Notes: generated by a model not told the origin, from the sequence alone. Counted from the stretch's first letter, positions 53,079-63,023 are shown. The stretch is DNA of 64,000 nt from Streptomyces sp. STR69 (GCF_024519455.1 NZ_JALJRY010000023.1:83500-147499), one strand, 5' to 3'. Program-made: numbers and translations.

Positions 53079-53486
53079 TCAGGCGGCGTCGAGGGCCGCG
53101 GTGATCTTGTCGGCGGTCGCGGTGAGGGTGGGACCGGGGCCGCCCTTGGCGGTGCGGGCGGACGCCTCGACGGCGACGAGGACGGTGCTGCGGAAGTTGT
53201 CGGCCTCCTCCGGGGCCTGCTTCTTCAGCAGCTGCACGGCGGCGGTCAGGGCGGGCAGGACACGGTCGGCGATCTCCGCCGCGGACTTGCCGCCCAGATC
53301 CCCGACCGGGGACTTCTCCGCGAGGACATGGCCGACCAGACCGGTGCCGGTGGTCAGCGCGATGCTGCCCTGGGTGGCCACCTTGTGCGGGGAATCGGCA
53401 CCGGCGGCCGCGGCCATCAGCGTCACCGCACCGTAGGCGGCGGTCCGCAGGGTCAGCTTGTCCTGGTCACTGAGGGTGATGGACAT
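53079..53486 (-). CDS. Small helical protein of unknown function
   Basis: The 135-residue protein is alanine-rich and predicted helical (MSITLSDQDKLTLRTAAYGAVTLMAAAAGA at the start; TADKITAALDAA at the end), without signal peptide or clear membrane segment. I do not recognise it. ATG 53486 follows GGAGC by 8-9 nt. The upstream gap carries five 11-bp iterons of the same type as those overlapping the ribbon-helix-helix gene at 57609, so that regulator probably controls it (inference). It stands apart from the biosynthetic genes and is likely outside the cluster. Confidence 0.75.
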   Translation of the reverse strand: MSITLSDQDKLTLRTAAYGAVTLMAAAAGADSPHKVATQGSIALTTGTGLVGHVLAEKSPVGDLGGKSAAEIADRVLPALTAAVQLLKKQAPEEADNFRSTVLVAVEASARTAKGGPGPTLTATADKITAALDAA

Positions 53487-53548
53487 GGTGGGGGGCTCCT
53501 TCGTGTCGAACGCCGTACCCGGCGTCACTCCGAACTGCTCGGCTCCAC

Positions 53549-53603
53549 TATGGCACACAGTTGGCGCCATGATGAGCCATTAATGGCGTCAATATGCGCC
53601 ATG
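53549..53603. promoter_or_regulatory. Array of five 11-bp iterons
   Basis: Five abutting 11-mers: TATGGCACACA, GTTGGCGCCAT, GATGAGCCATT, AATGGCGTCAA, TATGCGCCATG. TG recurs exactly every 11 bp (53551, 53562, 53573, 53584, 53595). The array lies ~60 bp upstream of the small gene ending at 53486. The remaining 53604-53950 stretch shows no other feature except GGAAGGGA just before ATG 53951. Confidence 0.7.
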
Positions 53604-53950
53604 CGGTGCCCCGTGCTCGTGAAGCCACCGCCCGGACGGCACAGGCGCCGGCCCCTCCGGCGGCGGACAGGCAGGAGACCCGCCGGCGCCCTCGGGGGAT
53701 GGTGGGGACACCGGCGGGCCCTTCGCTGCTCCAAGAAGGCTCATGACCGTCCGCACCGGAGCGCACGATCCTGAGCGTCGCAGGCCGCACTCGAGGGGAC
53801 CTCGAACGCCGCTGGAGCACCGCGCTGGAGCGCCCCGCGCGTCCGTGGCGATCGTCGTCCGGCGCTCCAACCGGCTTCGAGCGGCCGGGCGGAAGCTGGC
53901 GGCCGGCCCATCGGACGGACGGCCGATCACGACGGCCGGAAGGGAAACCC

Positions 53951-55528
<1,578 letters not shown>

Positions 55529-55762
55529 CGCACCGGGCCGCTCCGGCTCGTCACCCGCGACGGACTCCGGAGCGCCCGAAGAACGGCAGAGAAGCCGCGA
55601 CCCCGGCGCACACCGCCTTCCCGCAGGCCGGGGCCGTCGTCCGCCCGGCCATGGGCGTGGGTCTGTGCCCGTCCTCGACCGGGAAGCGAGCGCGAGGGGC
55701 CATAGATGGAAGGTGCAGCCGGTCATCCCGGTGGACCGAGATCCCGGACAGGAGACAGGTCA

Positions 55763-57394
55763 GTGAGCAGCAGCCCGAGCGAACGCACAGGGAACGTCAC
55801 CGGCGGACTCGACGATCTCTTCCACGTCTTCGACACGACGCTGCGTGACGGCGCGCAGCGCGAGGGCATCAACCTCACGGTCGCCGACAAGCTGGCCATC
55901 GCCCGGCACCTGGACGACTTCGGCGTGGGCTTCATCGAGGGCGGCTGGCCGGGCGCCAACCCGAGGGACACCGAGTTCTTCGCCCGCGCCCAGGGCGAGC
56001 TCGACCTCCGGCACGCGCGGCTCGTCGCCTTCGGCGCCACCCGCAGGGCCGGCGCGAAGGCGAGCGAGGACCTCCAGGTCAAAGCGCTCCTGGAGTCCGG
56101 TGCCCCGGTGATCACGCTGGTCGCCAAGGCGCACGACCGGCACGTGGAACTGGCGCTGCGCACCACTCTCGAGGAGAACCTGGAGATGGTCCGCGACACT
56201 GTCTCCCACCTGGTCGCCCAGGGCCGCCGCGTCTTCGTCGACTGCGAGCACTTCTTCGACGGCTACCGCGCCAACCCCCAGTACGCCAAGGCGGTCGTCC
56301 GGGCCGCGCACGAGGCGGGCGCCTGCGTGGTCGTGCTGTGCGACACCAACGGCGGCATGCTCCCCGCCCGGATCCAGGCGATCGTGCAGAGGGTCCTCGC
56401 CGACACCGGTGCCCGGCTCGGCATCCACGCCCAGGACGACACCGGCTGCGCGGTCGCCAACACCCTCGCCGCCGTCGACGCGGGCGTCACCCATGTGCAG
56501 TGCACGGCGAACGGCTACGGCGAGCGCGTCGGCAACGCCAACCTCTTCCCCGTGGTCGCCGCCCTGGAGCTGAAGTACGCCATGAAGGTCCTGCCCGAGG
56601 GCAAGCTCCGCGAGATGACCCGCATCTCCCACGCCATCGCCGAGGTCGTCAACCTCACCCCCGCCACGCACCAGCCGTACGTCGGTGTCTCCGCCTTCGC
56701 GCACAAGGCGGGCCTGCACGCCTCCGCGATCAAGGTCGACCCCGACCTCTACCAGCACATCGACCCGGAACTCGTCGGCAACCGGCTGCGGATGCTCGTC
56801 TCGGACATGGCGGGCCGCGCCTCCATCGAGCTCAAGGGCAGGGAACTCGGCATCGACCTCGGCGGCGACCGCGAACTGGTCGGCCGCGTCGTCGAGCGGG
56901 TCAAGGAGCGCGAGCTCAAGGGCTACACGTACGAGGCCGCCGACGCCTCCTTCGAACTCATGCTGCGCGAGGAGGTCGAGGGCAGGCCGCTGCGCTACTT
57001 CCGGGTCGAGTCCTGGCGGGCCATCCTGGAGGACCGCCCCGACGGCAGCCACGCCAACGAGGTCACCGTGAAGCTGTGGGCCAAGGGCGAGCGCATCGTC
57101 GCCGCCGCCGAGGGCAACGGCCCGGTCAACGCCCTGGACCGCGCCCTGCGCGTAGCCCTGGAAAAGATCTACCCGCAGCTCGCCCGCCTCGGAGTGGTCG
57201 ACTACAAGGGCCGCATCCTGGAGGCCAGGCACGGCACGCAGTCCACGACCCGGGTCCTCATCTCCATGACGGACGGCCGGCACGAGTGGTCCACGGTGGG
57301 CGTCGCCGAGAACGTCATCGCGGCGTCCTGGGCCGCACTGGAGGACGCGTACACCTACGGCCTGCTGCGCGCGGGCGTCGAGCCCGCCGCCTAG
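55763..57394 (+). CDS. cimA: Citramalate synthase
   Basis: The 543-residue protein is of the 2-isopropylmalate synthase/citramalate synthase type: FDTTLRDGAQREGINLTVADKLAIARHLDDFG, GGWPGANPRDTEFF, CDTNGGMLPARI, HAQDDTGCAVANTLAAVDAG with the metal His residues, NGYGERVGNANL, and a C-terminal LeuA-type regulatory domain. It joins pyruvate and acetyl-CoA to citramalate, leading to 2-oxobutyrate and isoleucine. Streptomycetes usually carry one in the core genome; here it follows the carboxylase and could raise 2-oxobutyrate, propionyl-CoA or 2-methylbutyryl-CoA for the cluster (inference). GTG 55763 (VSSSPSERTG) follows a GGAGACAGG stretch. Confidence 0.9.
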   Translation: MSSSPSERTGNVTGGLDDLFHVFDTTLRDGAQREGINLTVADKLAIARHLDDFGVGFIEGGWPGANPRDTEFFARAQGELDLRHARLVAFGATRRAGAKASEDLQVKALLESGAPVITLVAKAHDRHVELALRTTLEENLEMVRDTVSHLVAQGRRVFVDCEHFFDGYRANPQYAKAVVRAAHEAGACVVVLCDTNGGMLPARIQAIVQRVLADTGARLGIHAQDDTGCAVANTLAAVDAGVTHVQCTANGYGERVGNANLFPVVAALELKYAMKVLPEGKLREMTRISHAIAEVVNLTPATHQPYVGVSAFAHKAGLHASAIKVDPDLYQHIDPELVGNRLRMLVSDMAGRASIELKGRELGIDLGGDRELVGRVVERVKERELKGYTYEAADASFELMLREEVEGRPLRYFRVESWRAILEDRPDGSHANEVTVKLWAKGERIVAAAEGNGPVNALDRALRVALEKIYPQLARLGVVDYKGRILEARHGTQSTTRVLISMTDGRHEWSTVGVAENVIAASWAALEDAYTYGLLRAGVEPAA

Positions 57395-57577
57395 CCCGCG
57401 GGCCGGCGCAGCGGTGCTCGAACTCCCGCCCGCGCCACGGCACTTGACGCGCGAGAACACCGACCGCACGGCACTGGGTGGTGCCGCTTGGCGTCATACG
57501 GCACCATCGGACACCAGGCCGCGGACAGCGGGTGCGTACACGGCACCGCAGCGACTCGGACGGCCCCCTTGCTTGCG

Positions 57578-57610
57578 TATGGTGCCAATATGATGCAAAT
57601 ATGGCGCCAT
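57578..57610. promoter_or_regulatory. Three 11-bp iterons overlapping the start codon of the RHH gene
   Basis: TATGGTGCCAA, TATGATGCAAA and TATGGCGCCAT abut one another; the last runs into the ATG at 57609. A possible -35 TTGCGT (57573-57578) would put transcription start at or near the ATG, giving a leaderless message. The rest of 57395-57577 contains a diverged half-site pair around 57487-57508. Confidence 0.7.
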
Positions 57611-58130
57611 GGATCTCACGCCGTATGTCGACACCCTCCGCCGGGAACTCACGGTGGCCGCCGAGGCCGGCGGCAAGGAAGCCGGCGAGCTGGCCGAGCG
57701 GCTGACCGCTCCTCTGGAGTCGGCGACCCGGCTGGTCATGCTCAACGTGCTCTCCGCCGCGATGGACGAGATCACCCGTGAGCTCGCGCCCGGCTCGGTC
57801 GACGTACTGCTGCGCGGTCTGGACCCCGCCTTCGTGGTGACCCTGCCCCCCACCGGCGGCGGCGGCGCCGTCGCGGAACCGGCCGAGTCCGCCGAACTGT
57901 TCAGGGCCCCGGCCCCGGCCGACGGCGACGAGGGCGGCCCCGCCCGCGTCAACCTGCGGCTGCCGGCCCACCTCAAGGCACGCGCCGAGGAGGCTGCGGG
58001 CCGCGAGGGCCTGTCGGTCAACGCCTGGCTGGTACGCGCCGTGTCGGCCGCGGTCGACGGCGGCACCCGGGTCCGCGCCCCGGAACGCACCCAGGCCGTC
58101 GGGCAGAGCTTCACCGGCTGGGTGCGCTGA
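57609..58130 (+). CDS. Ribbon-helix-helix (HicB/CopG-type) DNA-binding protein
   Basis: The 173-residue protein has a helical N-terminal region (MDLTPYVDTLRRELTVAAEAGGKEAGE), a Gly/Ala/Pro-rich linker and, at about 120-160, an RHH motif: ARVNLRLPAHLKARAEEAAG followed by EGLSVNAWLVRAVSAAV. Such proteins bind tandem repeats as dimers through the beta-strand. Iterons overlapping its own start codon predict autoregulation, and three more iteron arrays in this window predict a small regulon. No HicA-like toxin is adjacent. No ribosome-binding site is visible before ATG 57609, in keeping with a leaderless transcript. The DUF4097 gene follows after 74 bp. Confidence 0.88.
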   Translation: MDLTPYVDTLRRELTVAAEAGGKEAGELAERLTAPLESATRLVMLNVLSAAMDEITRELAPGSVDVLLRGLDPAFVVTLPPTGGGGAVAEPAESAELFRAPAPADGDEGGPARVNLRLPAHLKARAEEAAGREGLSVNAWLVRAVSAAVDGGTRVRAPERTQAVGQSFTGWVR

Positions 58131-58204
58131 CCGCGTCCGCGCCACTCCGCTCACATCATGTCCCGCCAGCGGGGACACCCTGAAGACTCAGAGACGGGGC
58201 AGCC

Positions 58205-59047
58205 ATGCCTACTTTCGACACCCCCGAGGCGATCGCGGTCACGGCGCGCGTGGACGCCGGTTCCATCCAGTTCACCGCGGGCGAGCGCACCGACACCGTC
58301 GTCGAGGTGCGCCCCCGCGACCCGGACAAGAGCGTGGACACGCGGACGGCCGACCAGACCGAGGTCAGATACGCGAGCGGCACGCTGACCGTCCGCACGC
58401 CCCGGCTCAACCTGTTCGGCCGTTCCGGCACCGTCGACGTGACCGTCGAACTGCCCACGGGCTCGCACATCGACGTGAGCGGGTCCTGGACCCAGGTGCT
58501 CGGCGAGGGCCGGCTCGGCGAGGTCCGCGTGAAGACCTCGTCCGGCGACACCCGCCTCGACACGACCGGCCCGCTGCAACTGACCGTGTCGCACGGCTCG
58601 ATCACCGTCGAGCGGGTCGAGGGCAAGGCCGAGATCACCACCAGCACCGGCAGCCTGCGCGTCGGCCTGCTCGACGGCCCGGCCGTCCTGAAGAACTCCC
58701 ACGGCAGCACGACCGTCGACGGTGCGACCGGCGAGCTGCGGGTGAACAATGCCAACGGCGACATCGAGATCCGGCGCGCCGCCGACTCGGTCACCGCCAC
58801 CACCGCCCACGGCACCGTACGCGTGGACGAAGTGGCCCGTGGCACCGTCCAGTTGGAGACAGCGTACGGCGCCATCGAGGTCGGTGTCCGCGAGGGCACG
58901 GCCGCCTGGCTCGACGTCAGCGCGGGTTCGGGCCAGGTGCGCAACACCCTCACCGCGTCCGAGAGCCCGGAGCAGACCGAGGACACCGTCACGATCCGCG
59001 CCCGCACCAGGCACGGCAACATCTACGTCAGCCGCGCCCGGGCCTGA
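58205..59047 (+). CDS. DUF4097-type beta-helix/adhesin-like protein (copy 1)
   Basis: The 280-residue protein is made of repeated short beta strands (DVTVELPTGSHIDVSGSWTQ, LQLTVSHGSITVERVEGKAE, VLKNSHGSTTVDGATGEL, TVRVDEVARGTVQLETAYGA), the right-handed beta-helix pattern of DUF4097. There is no signal peptide or membrane segment, so it is predicted cytoplasmic. The function of the family is unknown; in streptomycetes these genes often sit next to HicB-like or MarR-like regulators, as here. It probably forms an operon with the RHH gene. A shorter paralogue is at 61507-62172. Confidence 0.88.
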   Translation: MPTFDTPEAIAVTARVDAGSIQFTAGERTDTVVEVRPRDPDKSVDTRTADQTEVRYASGTLTVRTPRLNLFGRSGTVDVTVELPTGSHIDVSGSWTQVLGEGRLGEVRVKTSSGDTRLDTTGPLQLTVSHGSITVERVEGKAEITTSTGSLRVGLLDGPAVLKNSHGSTTVDGATGELRVNNANGDIEIRRAADSVTATTAHGTVRVDEVARGTVQLETAYGAIEVGVREGTAAWLDVSAGSGQVRNTLTASESPEQTEDTVTIRARTRHGNIYVSRARA

Positions 59048-59097
59048 GCACCGGCCGCACCGGTGAGTGAGGGGAGCGGCGAAAGCCCGTCGTCCCG

Positions 59098-59424
59098 TCA
59101 GCCCATGATCCAGGGCGCCGGGACGCGCAGCGCGCCGACCGCGGAGGACAGAGGCCGGCCGGAGTCCCCGGCCGGCGGCAGCGCGGCCGAGAGGATGCCC
59201 CACAGCTGGCCCGCGGTCAGGGCGCGTACCGGAACGGTGACCTGACCGGCGAGGACGACACCATGGGCGGACTCCAGGGCGCCGACGATGCCGATGAGGG
59301 CGAGGGAGTCGAGCCCGTACGTCTCCAGCGGCACGTCGACGGCAGGCGCCCGGTCCCTGCCCAGGCCGGGCAGACCCTGCCGGAGAACCGCCTCGAACCT
59401 CGCGTTCCACGGTGTCTGCGCCAT
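59098..59424 (-). CDS. Orphan acyl/peptidyl carrier protein
   Basis: The 108-residue protein is a single phosphopantetheine-binding domain: VPLETYGLDSLALIGIVGALE, with the modified Ser in GLDSL. ATG 59424 follows GGAAGGAAG by 8 nt. It has no adjacent ligase or synthase; the neighbours are DUF4097 (convergent, 50 bp) and a GtrA-type membrane protein (upstream, same strand). It may serve the hybrid cluster from a distance or an unrelated process. The C-terminal ~25 residues (ALPPAGDSGRPLSS onward) are probably disordered. Confidence 0.88.
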   Translation of the reverse strand: MAQTPWNARFEAVLRQGLPGLGRDRAPAVDVPLETYGLDSLALIGIVGALESAHGVVLAGQVTVPVRALTAGQLWGILSAALPPAGDSGRPLSSAVGALRVPAPWIMG

Positions 59425-59570
59425 GAGCTGACTTCCTTCCGGCTGCTGAAGCGGTCCAGGCCGTGCCTGCGCGTCCGCTTCACGCTGCCCCCACCCGCTT
59501 GAGGGATCCTCGACGGGCGTTCGAACTCCCGCCGCCCGCCTGTCACTTCGGCATCCGGTACGCCCGAGGG

Positions 59571-60086
59571 TCAGGCGGCGTGGCAGAGCGCGGCCGGGGC
59601 CGCGGCGCGGGCCATGGGCACGGACACCGGCTGGGCGGCGGGGACGGTGATCGCGACCCGCGAGCGGTTCCGCGCGAAGACGACCAGGCGCAGGACCGCG
59701 AACCGTGCGACGCCGGCGAGTGCGGAAGCGGTCAGGTAGACGGTCTGTTCGAGCACCGCGCCGGGTGACACCACCAGCAGCTGCAGGGCGAACATCGCCG
59801 CGCAGGTCACCACGTACGCGGCTGCCGCGGACCCGGCCGACTGCGCGTGCTGCCGCCAGGTCGCCCGGCCGCCCGCACCGAAGGTGAAACGGGCGTGCAG
59901 CTCGGTGGCGAGGACGGTGGAGGCCGCGGTGATGACGGCGTTGGCCAGGGCCCAGGGCATCCAGGCGGAAACGGCCGCCACGGCGAAGCTGGAGGCGACC
60001 CCCACTCCGCCACCACAGAGCACGAAGCGGGCGAAGGCGGCGACGGCACCGGGTGCCGCCTGCTGCTGACTCCCTACGGTTTCCAT
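59571..60086 (-). CDS. GtrA-family small membrane protein
   Basis: The 171-residue protein has four hydrophobic segments (FVLCGGGVGVASSFAVAAV; ALANAVITAASTVLATEL; AAAAYVVTCAAMFALQLL; TASALAGVARFAVLRLVVF), with the family's RF near the start and ARFTFG after segment two. GtrA proteins are linked to flipping or transfer of lipid-linked sugars. The start at ATG 60086 is chosen for GAGGGG 7 nt upstream. It reads into the carrier-protein gene after 146 bp. An iteron array lies just upstream, suggesting control by the RHH protein (inference). Confidence 0.85.
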   Translation of the reverse strand: METVGSQQQAAPGAVAAFARFVLCGGGVGVASSFAVAAVSAWMPWALANAVITAASTVLATELHARFTFGAGGRATWRQHAQSAGSAAAAYVVTCAAMFALQLLVVSPGAVLEQTVYLTASALAGVARFAVLRLVVFARNRSRVAITVPAAQPVSVPMARAAAPAALCHAA

Positions 60087-60116
60087 GATCCACCCCTCTG
60101 CTGCCTCACTGCGATG

Positions 60117-60192
60117 AAGTGACGCCATCATGGCACACATGTCTACCCAATGGGGCCACTTATGGCGTCACTTGTTTTCATGCATGGCGCCA
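60117..60192. promoter_or_regulatory. 11-bp iteron cluster with 12-bp inverted repeat before the GtrA gene
   Basis: AAGTGACGCCAT (60117-60128) is repeated as its exact reverse complement at 60162-60173. CATGGCACACA (60129) and CATGGCGCCAC (60183) are further iteron-like units. The 60193-60381 stretch has no gene I can support. Confidence 0.6.
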
Positions 60193-60381
60193 CACTGTGA
60201 GTGCCATCAAAAAGCAGCAGGTCAAAGAGTTGGATGCTTCGCCAGTGGCATCCACGCCGACCTGGCGCCGCAGGGAAACAGATGCCGGACACCCACATAG
60301 GACCGCTTCCGGCCTGCCGCTTTACGAGATCCCGCCGAGCGAGGGCCTCGACCTAGCCCGCAGCGGACGCGCAATGCCCAG

Positions 60382-60414
60382 AAGTGATGCCACCTGCACG
60401 CCATAGTGGGGTCA
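60382..60414. promoter_or_regulatory. Three more 11-bp iterons
   Basis: AAGTGATGCCA, CCTGCACGCCA and TAGTGGGGTCA abut exactly. On the minus strand an ATG lies inside the array, as in the RHH gene, opening a 60-codon frame (60222-60404) that does not look like protein. Confidence 0.45.
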
Positions 60415-60512
60415 TGCAGGGGGAAAGGTGTGCCGGGTACCACCCGGGACGGCGAGTGCCCGTCGCGGGCCCGGCCCGTTGCACGGCCGGCTCCTCGCAG
60501 AGCGGCAGCCGG

Positions 60513-61268
60513 CTAGCGGTGGTCCGCGTCTGTCGGTGCGGGGTCCTCCGAGGGAGTCCCCGGGCCGGTGTGGAGTACTTCGCGGGCCTGCTCGGCGGCG
60601 CGGGTGATGCTTTCGCTGATGAAGTCGAGGAAGCGGGCGACGTTCTCCAGGCGGGCGGCGGCGGGAGTGTCACGGCCGAGGACGGCGGCGCCCCGGCGTG
60701 CGATCTTGACGAGTTCGTCGTTGGCCCGGGCGCTGGCGATCGTCGCCTGGTAGAAGAGCTCGTTGTCGACGACATAGCGGTCGCGGCGCCCCTCGTCACG
60801 TTCCCGGCGGACAAGGCTCTGGCTCTCCAGGAACGTGATGGCCTTGGAGATGGACGCCGGGCTGACCTGGAGACGCTGGGCGAGCAGGGACGCGGTGAGA
60901 GTGCCGCTGTCGGCGGTGAACAGACAGGTCAGCACCCGGGCCGGGATCTTGGGCAGACCCGAGCCCATGAGGACGGTGGTGAACGTCTCCTCGTACTCGG
61001 CCACGGCCTCGGCGTCACGCCCGTGCGCCGGCGGGGCCGACTCCGGCCCGCGGGAGGGGGCGGCCCTGCGCCGGTGGGCACGGCGTTCGGTGGCGCGGTG
61101 GGCCAGGTCGGCGCGGTAGGCGGTCGGACCGCCGTTGCGCATCACCTCACGCGTGACCGTCGAGGTGGGACGGCCCAGGGCCCGGGCGATCTCGGCATAG
61201 GGGAGGCTGTCGGCCAGCCCCAGCGCGATCTGCTGGCGTTCCTGCTGGGTGAGTCTGCCTCCCGGCAT
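60513..61268 (-). CDS. GbsR/MarR-family regulator with N-terminal IS30-like HTH
   Basis: The 251-residue protein joins two DNA-binding parts. LTQQERQQIALGLADSLPYAEIARALGRP (5-33) is the HTH_38 type seen in IS30 transposases, and a GbsR/MarR winged helix spans about 90-175 (TASLLAQRLQVSPASISKAITFLESQSLVRRERDEG). The C-terminal helices likely dimerise. ATG 61268 follows GAGGAGA. It is divergent from DUF4097 copy 2 and the hydrolase across a promoter region rich in TTGCAA-type sites, and probably represses both. Confidence 0.88.
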   Translation of the reverse strand: MPGGRLTQQERQQIALGLADSLPYAEIARALGRPTSTVTREVMRNGGPTAYRADLAHRATERRAHRRRAAPSRGPESAPPAHGRDAEAVAEYEETFTTVLMGSGLPKIPARVLTCLFTADSGTLTASLLAQRLQVSPASISKAITFLESQSLVRRERDEGRRDRYVVDNELFYQATIASARANDELVKIARRGAAVLGRDTPAAARLENVARFLDFISESITRAAEQAREVLHTGPGTPSEDPAPTDADHR

Positions 61269-61334
61269 CGCGGTCTCCTCGGTGATCCCTCGCAGCGGTC
61301 CCTGACCCCCTCACTATAGCGTTCACCCTTCTCC

Positions 61335-61466
61335 CATTGCAATGATCAGGAAGATGGATGTTGCGTTACCGTCGGAGTCATTGCAACAGTTTGAAGCTCT
61401 CTACCTGCACGAATATCAATTTTATGCAACGAGTATGTTGCCCTGCAATGGAAAGCAACGTAGCGT
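61335..61466. promoter_or_regulatory. Divergent promoter region with repeated TTGCAA sites
   Basis: CATTGCAATG (61335-61344, perfect palindrome), CATTGCAACA (61379-61388), ATGCAACG near 61424, GTTGC then CTGCAATG, and GCAACG near 61455 cluster in a region that is AT-rich for this genome. These are likely operators of the GbsR/MarR protein. Confidence 0.6.
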
Positions 61467-61506
61467 TTCCAATACCAGAAACAACCTGCGAACAAGGGAG
61501 AACACC

Positions 61507-62172
61507 ATGCAGAAGTTCGACACCCCCACCCCGATCTCCGCCGTCATGGACATCCCCGCCGGACGCATCCGGTTCATCGCCACGGACCGCACCGACACCA
61601 CCGTCGAGATCCAGCCCGCCGACCCCTCCAGAAACCGCGACACCAAGGCCGCCGAGCAGACCACCATCACCTGCACCGACCGCACCCTGCAGATCACAGC
61701 CCCACAGCCCGGCAACAAGCTCCCCCGCCCCACCGGATCCCTCGCAGTCACCATCCGACTCCCCACCGGCTCCCACATCGAGGCCAGGACCGCCGGCGCC
61801 GAACTGCACTGCGAAGGACACCTCGGCCACATCGCCTTCGACGGCGCCCACCGCCGCATCCGGATCGACCAGGCCACGAGCCTGCACCTCACCGCGACCG
61901 ACGGCGACATCGAAGTCGGCCAACTGGACGGCCCCGCACAGATCAGCACCGAACGAGGCGACATCCGCATCACCGAGGCCCTGCGGGGCACCCTCGTCCT
62001 GAACACCCAGCTGGGCGACATCACCGTCACCGCCGCCCCCGGCACCCCGGCCCACCTCGACGCCGGCACCGCCCACGGCCGCATCACCAACACCCTCAAG
62101 AACGACGGCACCCCCACACTCGACATCCACGCCACCACCTCCCACGGCGACATCACCGCCCGCAGCCTCTGA
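61507..62172 (+). CDS. DUF4097-type beta-helix protein (copy 2)
   Basis: The 221-residue protein starts MQKFDTPTPISAVMDIPAGRIRFIATDRTDTTVE, closely matching the N-terminus of copy 1 at 58205 (MPTFDTPEAIAVTARVDAGSIQFTAGERTDTVVE). It continues with short beta-strand repeats (LHLTATDGDIEVGQLDG, LVLNTQLGDITVTAAPG). It is about 60 residues shorter, having lost some central strands. No export signal is seen. ATG 61507 follows GGGAG. It forms an operon with the alpha/beta-hydrolase 32 bp downstream, under the divergent GbsR regulator. Confidence 0.88.
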   Translation: MQKFDTPTPISAVMDIPAGRIRFIATDRTDTTVEIQPADPSRNRDTKAAEQTTITCTDRTLQITAPQPGNKLPRPTGSLAVTIRLPTGSHIEARTAGAELHCEGHLGHIAFDGAHRRIRIDQATSLHLTATDGDIEVGQLDGPAQISTERGDIRITEALRGTLVLNTQLGDITVTAAPGTPAHLDAGTAHGRITNTLKNDGTPTLDIHATTSHGDITARSL

Positions 62173-62204
62173 AAAAACACCCCGACACCACCAGGAGAAG
62201 ACCC

Positions 62205-63023
62205 ATGAACAAGAACAGCACTCCCACAACCGACACGACATGGACCGGCATGGTCCCCATCGACGACACAGCCCTGGCCGTCACCGACACCGGCGGTACC
62301 GGAATCCCCGTCGTCTACCTCAACGGCCAGTTCGCCACCCAGGGATACTGGCGCCGCGTCATCACCGAACTCGGGCCCGGATGGCGACACATCACCTACG
62401 ACGAGCGAGCCCGCGGCAGGAAATCGAAACAGTCCGCGGACTACTCCTTCGAAGCCGCCGTCCGGGACGTCGACGCCGTCCTCGCGGCCCGAGGCGTGGA
62501 CAGGGCACTGGTCGCAGGCTGGTCCTACGGAGCATTCGTCGGAGCCCACTGGGCCAGCCGCAACCCCGACCGCGCCCTGGGCGCAGTCCTGATCGACGGC
62601 GCACAACCCTACGACTGGCTGGACGAGGCCATGGAACGCCGCATCCGGAAACTGTTCGGGAGGATGGGCTGGTTCCTGCCACTGCTGCGCCCGACAGGCC
62701 TGACCCCGCGAATGAACGCCCGGCAGATGGCCGACACCAACATCGAACTCGGCAAACTCGCCCGCGAGCACGATCTGGCCCCCGTACTGGACGCCATCAC
62801 CGTCCCCGTGCGCTACGTGGTCGCCTCGGGCGCGTCCCTGGGAAGCAAGGGCGACGAACAGGAACGCATCCGCGCCGCCCTCGACGCGGTGACCGCCCGC
62901 AACCCGAACATCCGCATCAGCGCGAAGGTCGCCAGCAACCACGACGCAATCCTGAAAAAGGACTTCACCGCCGTGGCCGAGGCCGTACGCGAGATCACCC
63001 CCCTCGACCAAGACACGAACTGA
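62205..63023 (+). CDS. Alpha/beta-fold hydrolase
   Basis: The 272-residue protein has VVYLNGQFATQGYWRRV (oxyanion strand; NGQF where HGxx is usual), YDERARGRKSKQ, the nucleophile elbow GWSYGAFVGA with Ser, and a C-terminal His in SNHDAIL. No signal peptide. The substrate is unknown; the DUF4097/hydrolase/GbsR set recurs in streptomycetes from memory, without a known role. AGGAGA precedes ATG 62205 by 8 nt. Confidence 0.87.
   Translation: MNKNSTPTTDTTWTGMVPIDDTALAVTDTGGTGIPVVYLNGQFATQGYWRRVITELGPGWRHITYDERARGRKSKQSADYSFEAAVRDVDAVLAARGVDRALVAGWSYGAFVGAHWASRNPDRALGAVLIDGAQPYDWLDEAMERRIRKLFGRMGWFLPLLRPTGLTPRMNARQMADTNIELGKLAREHDLAPVLDAITVPVRYVVASGASLGSKGDEQERIRAALDAVTARNPNIRISAKVASNHDAILKKDFTAVAEAVREITPLDQDTN

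Noticed and set aside
57609..58130. A HicA/HicB toxin-antitoxin pair
   Set aside because: The protein has an antitoxin-like RHH domain, but no small HicA-like toxin frame lies on either side.
58159..58177. TGTCCC-N7-GGGACA upstream of DUF4097 copy 1 as a fifth operator copy
   Set aside because: The spacing is 7 instead of 6 and the central bases break the palindrome; its position between RHH and DUF4097 genes is outside the cluster. Kept only as a chance resemblance.
60222..60404. A 60-codon minus-strand frame whose ATG lies in the fourth iteron array
   Set aside because: Cys/Trp/Arg-rich sequence unlike protein, no ribosome-binding site and no recognisable pattern, though the layout mimics the RHH gene.
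60119..60406. A 95-codon plus-strand frame across the iteron region
   Set aside because: It overlaps the operator repeats, its composition does not fit a protein and it has no Shine-Dalgarno sequence.
60513..61268. IS30 transposase remnant
   Set aside because: Only the short HTH_38 segment is IS30-like; it is fused in frame to a complete GbsR/MarR domain and no inverted repeats or DDE residues are seen.
60384..61319. A 311-codon plus-strand frame opposite the GbsR gene
   Set aside because: Antisense shadow; the minus strand encodes two recognisable DNA-binding domains.
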